Below, one piece after another: positions 59,078-64,000 of a stretch of DNA of 64,000 nucleotides. The DNA comes from JAAXHF01 sp965242605. GTDB taxonomy: Bacteria > Desulfobacterota > Binatia > Bin18. Numbering within the stretch: position 1 is the stretch's first letter; each line of letters begins with the position of its first letter. The stretch covers positions 124,001-188,000 of the forward strand of contig CBDESS010000002.1 in the NCBI GenBank assembly GCA_965242605.1. The letters run 5' to 3'. The translations under genes and the position numbers were made by a program. A model generated the notes under the pieces. That model had not been told where the DNA came from. It was given only the letters and a program-made list of their open reading frames with translations, and did no database searches.

Positions 59078-59967
59078 GCTGCCCGAATTCCAAAACCCCC
59101 TCCGAGCCCGCGGCCGTCCACGCACAGCCGACAGAGGTCACCGTTTCGGTTGTCATCCTGACCTGGAACTCCGAGCAGCAGATTGCCGCCTGCCTGGCCT
59201 CCCTGACCCAAGGGCTGGGCGCATTTTCTGCTGAGGTCATTGTGATTGACAACGGCTCACAGGACCGGACCTGTGCCGTTATCCACAAGACCCTGCCCGG
59301 CGTGCGGCTGGTGCGTAACACCACAAACCGCGGCGTTGCCCCGGCTCGGAATCAGGGCATCCGCTTAGCGCGTGGCCAGTATATCGTCCTTCTGGACGAC
59401 GACACGATCGTCCAGCCCGGGGCTTTGGACTCCCTCATCCACTACATGAACACCCGGCCCGAGGTCGGGATATGCGGCCCTAAACTGACCGCGGCCGACG
59501 GCGGGCTCCAGTTCTCCTGTCGGCTGTTCCCGACCTTGTCCGATAAACTGGCCCGGCGTCTGCCCTCAGCCGCGGCGCAAAACATCGCCCGTGTCTCTGA
59601 CATGGCCGACTGGGATCACAACGCGACCCGTGAGGTGGACTATGTGATCGGGGCCTGCCAGGTTGTCCGTCACAGCGCCCTGCGCACGGTAGGGATGCTT
59701 GACGAGCATATCTTCTATGGTCCAGAAGACATTGACCTGTGTCTGCGGCTGCAACAGGCCGGCTGGCGGGTGGTGTATAAGCCTGATGCGGTCGTTATGC
59801 ATGAGGAGCGACGGATGACCAACTCCGTGTGGTCCGGTCTGACCTGGAAGCATATGTGGAGCGTCGGCTATTTTTTCTGGAAGCACGGCTACCTGCTGTC
59901 CCGCAAAAAGCCCTACGCACGGATTGCCCGGTCTCGGGCGCGCAGTCAGGTCCGGAGGCAGGGGTGA
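59074..59967 (+). CDS. Family 2 glycosyltransferase
   Basis: 297 residues from the GTG at 59074. VSVVILTWNSEQQIAACLAS, VIVIDNGSQDRTCAVIH, NRGVAPARNQGIRLARGQYI, LLDDDTIVQPGAL (DDD), YVIGACQVVRHSALRTVGML and YGPEDIDLCLRLQQAGWRVV with the EDxD catalytic block. This is the WcaA/RfbF type seen in rhamnosyl- and galactofuranosyl-transferases. Translationally coupled on both sides (GTGA overlaps). Confidence 0.9.
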   Translation: MSCPNSKTPSEPAAVHAQPTEVTVSVVILTWNSEQQIAACLASLTQGLGAFSAEVIVIDNGSQDRTCAVIHKTLPGVRLVRNTTNRGVAPARNQGIRLARGQYIVLLDDDTIVQPGALDSLIHYMNTRPEVGICGPKLTAADGGLQFSCRLFPTLSDKLARRLPSAAAQNIARVSDMADWDHNATREVDYVIGACQVVRHSALRTVGMLDEHIFYGPEDIDLCLRLQQAGWRVVYKPDAVVMHEERRMTNSVWSGLTWKHMWSVGYFFWKHGYLLSRKKPYARIARSRARSQVRRQG

Positions 59968-61427
59968 GGAGCCCTGCGTTCCGCTCCTCAACGCTGCTGC
60001 TGGGGCTCCTGGCCGCCGACCTGGTGTGTGCCGGCGGCGCATACGCGATGGCATTTGCCTTCCGGTTTGTTCTGCCGCTGCCCTTCACCGCCGAGCTGCT
60101 GCCGGCCGAGCGCCTCATCGAAGTGCGCCACCCCGTCGTCTTCCTTCTCGTCACCCAGGGATGGGTCTTATACTTTCTGGGGCTCTACGATCTGCATACC
60201 TCGCAGTTGCGGGCCCGGGTCCTGCCCCGGACGCTGACCGCCGGCGGGCTGCAAGTGCTGCTGACCACGGCGTGGTATTTTTTTCGGGGCGATGTTTTTT
60301 TCCCCCGTTCCGTGCTGGTGCTCTTCTGGCTCTTCAACGCGGTGATGGTCGGCGTCCTGCGCCTGGGCGTCCTGCGCTGGCTGGGGCGGGTCCGCCCGGT
60401 GCGGATTCTGCTGGTCGGTACGACTAAGGAGGCGCGAGCTTTTCTCAGCCTTCTGCCCGCGGTGCGGCCCCGGCCCAAGGTTGTGGGCCTGGTCAGCCTC
60501 TCCGGTCTGAATGGCCAGGCCGCCCAGGATGACGACCAGCCCGAGCCTGCCGACCTGGGGGTCCCCCGGCTGGGGGACGTGACAGCGCTGGAGCGGATTG
60601 TCCAGGATGTGGGCGCTGATGATATCATCCTGCTGGCCTCTACAACCTGGAAAGACGCCTTTGCTGAACGCCTGCTCGGTCTGCCAATGCAGCCTGGCAA
60701 GCGGGCTGATTCGTCCCTGGACGACACTGACAGACGCCCCCGGGTGCTGGTTGTGCCCTCGGTGTACGACATCCTGGTTGGGCGGGTCGCCTCGATCCGG
60801 CTGCACGACATGCCCCTGGTCGAAGCGCTCAAAGACCCGCACGACGATCTGGCCTTCGTCGTCAAGGGCATCCTTGACCGGGTGCTGGCGGCGGGGCTGC
60901 TGGTGCTGAGTCTGCCCGTCCTGGGTCTGGCCGCCGCCGGCTTGGCCGCCACCTCCCCGGGACCGATTGTCTACCGCCAGCGGCGCGTCGGCAAAGACGG
61001 CCGGGAGTTCATCCTGTACAAGTTACGCACCATGATCGACCGGGCTGAAGAAGAGACCGGGCCGGTGCTGGCCAGCCGGACCGACCCGCGGGTGACCCGG
61101 CTGGGCCGCCTCCTGCGCAAGAGCCGCATTGACGAACTCCCGCAGCTCTGGAACGTCCTGAACGGTACAATGAGTCTGGTCGGCCCCCGGCCCGAGCGGC
61201 CCGAGTTTGTCAAAGACTTCCTGTGCAGCGTGCCAGGCTATGCCGAGCGATTCCAGGTCAAACCTGGCGTAACCGGGCTGGCCCAGATCAACGGCGAGTA
61301 CCACACCACCCCGGAATACAAGCTCAAATACGACCTGGCCTATATGTACAACTATTCGGTATGGCTCGATGTCCGTATTCTGGCCGATACGGTCAAGGTC
61401 GTGCTGACCCGCCAGGGCAGCGCCTGA
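59964..61427 (+). CDS. Polyprenyl-phosphate sugar phosphotransferase (WbaP/exopolysaccharide initiating type)
   Basis: 487 residues from the GTG at 59964, after GGAGG. N-terminal membrane helices (LLLGLLAADLVCAGGAYAMA; PVVFLLVTQGWVLYFLGLY; VLLTTAWYFFRG; SVLVLFWLFNAVMVGVLR), a Rossmann-like CoA-binding segment (RILLVGTTKEARAFLS). The C-terminal bacterial sugar transferase domain (~300-487) has SPGPIVYRQRRVGKDG, FILYKLRTM, DPRVTRLGRLLRKSRIDELP, QLWNVLNGTMSLVGPRPERP and KPGVTGLAQINGEY. It loads the first sugar-1-phosphate on undecaprenyl phosphate and so starts the chain. Confidence 0.93.
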   Translation: MRSPAFRSSTLLLGLLAADLVCAGGAYAMAFAFRFVLPLPFTAELLPAERLIEVRHPVVFLLVTQGWVLYFLGLYDLHTSQLRARVLPRTLTAGGLQVLLTTAWYFFRGDVFFPRSVLVLFWLFNAVMVGVLRLGVLRWLGRVRPVRILLVGTTKEARAFLSLLPAVRPRPKVVGLVSLSGLNGQAAQDDDQPEPADLGVPRLGDVTALERIVQDVGADDIILLASTTWKDAFAERLLGLPMQPGKRADSSLDDTDRRPRVLVVPSVYDILVGRVASIRLHDMPLVEALKDPHDDLAFVVKGILDRVLAAGLLVLSLPVLGLAAAGLAATSPGPIVYRQRRVGKDGREFILYKLRTMIDRAEEETGPVLASRTDPRVTRLGRLLRKSRIDELPQLWNVLNGTMSLVGPRPERPEFVKDFLCSVPGYAERFQVKPGVTGLAQINGEYHTTPEYKLKYDLAYMYNYSVWLDVRILADTVKVVLTRQGSA

Positions 61428-61430
61428 ATC

Positions 61431-62726
61431 ATGCGCCCCCCACACGGCAAAGCGCCGGCAGAAGGCCGGATATGGGCCGAGCGCAGTGTCCGCATCGGCT
61501 TGGGGCTGTTTTTCGTCAGTCTGTGTACCTCGGTCGCCATTCAGCAAACCCTGCTCGGCGTCATGCTCGGCCTCGGGGCCTGCCACTGCTGGCGGACCCG
61601 GACCGTCCCCCGCACGCCTCTTGACCCGGCACTGCTGCTCTTCGGGGGCGCACTGCTGCTGTCAAGCCTGCTCGGCCCGGACCCGCTCCACTCCCTGTCA
61701 GCATATCGAAAGCTGTGGCTGGTGGGGGCCTTTTTTGTCGCCTATGTCCTGATTGACAGCCGCCAGTGCGCCGTCTGGCTCATCAGACTGGTGGTCATCA
61801 CTGCGGCTGTGCTGGCCGCCTACGGCATTGTCCAGCACCACACCGGCCTTGACCTCGCCCGCCAGTTGGTCGGCAAAGAGCCGAATCTGACCGCCTTCTG
61901 GTTGGGCAGCAAAGAGGGGTTTCGGACCGCCGGGCTTTTTCCGTCGGGCATCACCTACGCCCACAATCTGCTGTTTCCCCTGTGTCTGGTCACGGTCCTT
62001 CTCTCGGCTCCAACCGGGAGCTGGTGGACACGGGCCGGGCTGGGGCTGGGCTGGGGGTTGTGCTGGGGGCTGATGGTGCTGGCCCTGCTGTTCTCCCTGA
62101 CCCGAGGCGTCTGGATAGCGTATGCCGGTGTGCTCGTGCTGGCCGGCGTGGTCCGGGGCAGACGGACGCTCAGCAGGGTCCTCTGGGTGCTCGGGCCGCT
62201 CGGCGTCTGCGGGGTGTTGCTGCTCAATGCCGGCGACGGCGTGCGGGAGCGGGCCGGTGAAATTGTTGACCTGAACGCGCCGGCAAATCTCGCCCGCAGC
62301 CGCATCTGGCAGGCCAATATCGCCATGATCCAGGACCGGCCGCTGTTTGGCTGGGGCTACGGCAACTATAAACAGTTCCGCGGCCCCTACTACGCCCAGT
62401 ACCCGGAGGTCGGCCCGGCCGGGTGGGCCGGGAACTCGAGCGCCCACGCCCATAACACCTTTTTGCAACTGTGGGTCGATGGTGGCTGGCTCGGCCTTGT
62501 CGCTTTTGTCGCCCTGATTGCGGTTGTCCTGGGCAGAGGCTGGCAGACCTACACCCGGCTGTCAGCCGAGCCGCTCAAGAGCTGCGCCCTGGGCATTCTG
62601 CTCGGCCTTGTCGGCTTTCTCATCGGCGGGCTGACCCAGCACAACTTTGGCGATGCCGAGGTGAGCATCGTGCTGTGGGCGCTTGTTGGCGTGCTGACCC
62701 GCCTCGAGCAGTGGACGGAGGACTGA
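61431..62726 (+). CDS. waaL: O-antigen ligase family protein (WaaL/Wzy_C fold)
   Basis: 431 residues with about 11 membrane segments (SVRIGLGLFFVSLCTSVAIQ; ALLLFGGALLLSSLLG; LIRLVVITAAVLAAYGIVQH; LGLGWGLCWGLMVLALLFSL; LVAFVALIAVVLG; SIVLWALVGVL). Large periplasmic loop with RSRIWQANIAMIQDRPLFGW, GYGNYK and SAHAHNTFLQLWVDGGWLGL, the conserved Arg and His of the Wzy_C/WaaL family. With an ABC exporter in the same cluster a ligase is likelier than a Wzy polymerase. It starts 3 bases after the sugar transferase gene. Confidence 0.85.
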   Translation: MRPPHGKAPAEGRIWAERSVRIGLGLFFVSLCTSVAIQQTLLGVMLGLGACHCWRTRTVPRTPLDPALLLFGGALLLSSLLGPDPLHSLSAYRKLWLVGAFFVAYVLIDSRQCAVWLIRLVVITAAVLAAYGIVQHHTGLDLARQLVGKEPNLTAFWLGSKEGFRTAGLFPSGITYAHNLLFPLCLVTVLLSAPTGSWWTRAGLGLGWGLCWGLMVLALLFSLTRGVWIAYAGVLVLAGVVRGRRTLSRVLWVLGPLGVCGVLLLNAGDGVRERAGEIVDLNAPANLARSRIWQANIAMIQDRPLFGWGYGNYKQFRGPYYAQYPEVGPAGWAGNSSAHAHNTFLQLWVDGGWLGLVAFVALIAVVLGRGWQTYTRLSAEPLKSCALGILLGLVGFLIGGLTQHNFGDAEVSIVLWALVGVLTRLEQWTED

Positions 62727-62826
62727 AATACCCCAACAGCCCGCCCGTCACACAGCACCCTGACCCGCCCCGTCCTTGTCCCCTTGCCGCCCCTCATGCG
62801 CGTCGCTATGGTGGCCCAGGCCTGCC

Positions 62827-64000
62827 ATGTACCGCCTCTGGACCTATATCTTTCGCTACCGCTACCGGTATCTGCGCGGTATCCTGTGTCTGTTGCTCAC
62901 CGCCAGCCTGGCGATGTCCATTCCGCTCCTGCTCAAGCGTGCGGTTGAAGGCATTGAGCGGGGGCTGCCTTTCTCTGACATCAGCCTGTCGCTTGCCGCG
63001 GTCATCGGTGTCGCGCTCATTCTGGGCGTGGTCCGCGCCTTCTCCCGGTTCCTGATCTTCAATGTCGGCCGCGACATTGAGTATGCGTTGCGCAACGACC
63101 TGTTTGCCCACATCCAGACGCTGTCTCTCCGCTACTACCAGCGCAACTTTACCGGCGACCTGATGTCCCGTTTTGTGAACGACGTCAACGCGGTCCGTCT
63201 GCTGCTGGGGCTGGGAATCCTGAATGTACTGAACACCCCCGTGTACTATGCGTACGGCGTCTCGGCCATGATCGCTATTGACCCCGGCCTGACCCTGGCT
63301 GCCCTGGCCCCGTATCCCCTGATGATCGTCTTTGTGCGGGCCATGAGCCGGCAGCTCATGGCCCGCACCCTGCGGGTCCAGGAGGGCCTGGCCGAGCTCT
63401 CGACCCGGGTCCAGGAGGGGACCAGCGGCATCCATGTCGTGCATGCCTATGTGGGCGAGGAGTGGCAGAACGCCGGGTTTGCCACCCTGAACGCGCGATT
63501 CAAGGCCGACAGCATCGCCCTGGCCCGGATACGCGGCCTGTTTCCGCCGCTGATGAAAAGTGTGTCCGGGCTCGGCCTGCTGGTCATCCTGTGGTACGGC
63601 GGGGCGCAGGTCATTGCCGGCCGGCTGAGCCTGGGCGATCTGGTCGCCTTTATGGGCTATCTCCACCTGCTGGCCTGGCCGACGATGGCCCTCGGCTGGC
63701 TGGTGTCCATCCTGCAACGGGGACGGGCCGCCCTCCAGCGCCTCGACGGCGTCTTTCAGGTCCAACCCGAGATCGTTGACGGCCCTGACGGCCGGCCGGG
63801 GCAGGTGTTCAAGGGGGAAGTCGGCTTTCATAACGTGGACTTTGCCTACCACGCGCCTGACAACGGCCACCAGGTTCTGCACGATATCACCTTCACCGTC
63901 CCGGCCGGCTCTACCGTCGCCGTGGTCGGCCGCATGGGTTCGGGCAAAAGCAGCCTGGTGCATCTGCTGCCGCGGCTGTTTGACGTCAGCGACGGCTCGG
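62827..64000 (+). CDS. msbA: Lipid A/lipid flippase-like ABC transporter, MsbA type (3' end cut by window edge)
   Basis: 391 residues visible from the ATG at 62827 (MYRLWTYIFRYRYRYLRGIL). Exporter fold: six helices with LRNDLFAHIQTLSLRYYQRN (coupling region) and RFVNDVNAVRLLLGLGILNV, then the ATPase domain from ~335 (FHNVDFAYHAPDNGHQVLHD) and Walker A GRMGSGKSSLVHLLPRLF (~368-385). Signature and Walker B are outside the window. MsbA flips lipid A-core; a general lipid or drug exporter is the alternative. A 100-base gap with no clear promoter separates it from the ligase gene. Confidence 0.85.
   Translation, partial: MYRLWTYIFRYRYRYLRGILCLLLTASLAMSIPLLLKRAVEGIERGLPFSDISLSLAAVIGVALILGVVRAFSRFLIFNVGRDIEYALRNDLFAHIQTLSLRYYQRNFTGDLMSRFVNDVNAVRLLLGLGILNVLNTPVYYAYGVSAMIAIDPGLTLAALAPYPLMIVFVRAMSRQLMARTLRVQEGLAELSTRVQEGTSGIHVVHAYVGEEWQNAGFATLNARFKADSIALARIRGLFPPLMKSVSGLGLLVILWYGGAQVIAGRLSLGDLVAFMGYLHLLAWPTMALGWLVSILQRGRAALQRLDGVFQVQPEIVDGPDGRPGQVFKGEVGFHNVDFAYHAPDNGHQVLHDITFTVPAGSTVAVVGRMGSGKSSLVHLLPRLFDVSDGS

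Noticed and set aside
62806..63963. Long open frame (385 codons) antisense to the MsbA-like gene
   Set aside because: Translation is low-complexity, rich in H, Q, D and G, typical of an antisense shadow, and it opposes a well-conserved ABC transporter.

Overview
The window looks like a chromosomal segment of a Gram-negative, GC-rich, probably free-living bacterium. It carries lpxA, a secretin-based type II secretion cluster, an O-antigen style polysaccharide cluster with a WaaL-like ligase, and two lipoproteins. The mix of PurS/Q/L, monomeric isocitrate dehydrogenase, the agmatine route to putrescine, an SCP-x-like thiolase next to an HMG-CoA-synthase-like/OB-fold fusion and a small 'WPFSF' protein recalls deltaproteobacteria-like or candidate lineages (for example Binatota, Tectomicrobia or Myxococcota relatives). 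That placement is a guess from gene content; no 16S gene is present.

Layout. 0-3.2 kb (minus strand): fatty-acid operon yceD-plsX-fabD-fabG, with fabG cut by the window edge. yceD and plsX are each interrupted by two +1 frameshifts. 3.2-9.4 kb: a frameshifted small gene on the plus strand, then a minus-strand acyl-CoA operon (Ycf48-like lipoprotein, gapped SDR remnant, HMGCS-like/OB fusion, thiolase, acyl-CoA dehydrogenase). 9.6-11.8 kb: monomeric IDH. 11.8-13.6 kb: a low-GC accessory patch with a putative nuclease-like gene, a 57-aa partner and a decayed PD-(D/E)xK nuclease gene. 13.6-20 kb: SMP-30 lactonase, Sua5 and the polyamine genes speA and, divergently, aguB-aguA. 20-26 kb: ligA, tRNA-Gly(GCC), polA, enoyl-CoA hydratase and a BolA-type gene. 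26-29.5 kb: nucleotide-sugar epimerase, pgsA and nadB. 29.4-35.4 kb: purB-purS-purQ-purL-purF operon. 35.5-37.6 kb: a small island with a SUKH immunity-like protein, tRNA-Cys, lpxA, yacG, tRNA-Gly(CCC) and an orphan 5S rRNA. 37.7-44.6 kb: gspF-G-L-M-C-D. 44.9-47 kb: a secreted protein with a possible leader ORF, and a lipoprotein. 47.1-64 kb: ABC-exported polysaccharide cluster.

How the genes work together. The left third feeds acyl chains into phospholipids (fabD/fabG/plsX) and degrades acyl or steroid-like CoA esters (ACAD, thiolase, HMGCS-like). The middle makes putrescine (SpeA, AguA, AguB), NAD (NadB), purines (PurB/S/Q/L/F) and phosphatidylglycerol (PgsA). The right third builds and exports surface glycan: a polyprenyl-phosphate sugar transferase starts the chain, several glycosyltransferases extend it, a two-domain methyltransferase may cap it, Wzt/Wzm export it and the WaaL-like ligase attaches it. 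The T2SS cluster lacks gspE and the minor pseudopilins, so other parts must lie elsewhere.

Things that stand out: a run of single-base insertions, mostly in homopolymers, confined to the first ~13.6 kb (sequencing error or decay); two promoters placed so close to start codons that the mRNAs would be leaderless (aguB, gspF); an orphan 5S gene back-to-back with the gspF promoter; a two-gene low-GC module with a PD-(D/E)xK-like motif; fused and duplicated glycosyltransferases; and a double methyltransferase with a coiled-coil linker beside a Wzt that has a glycan-binding tail.
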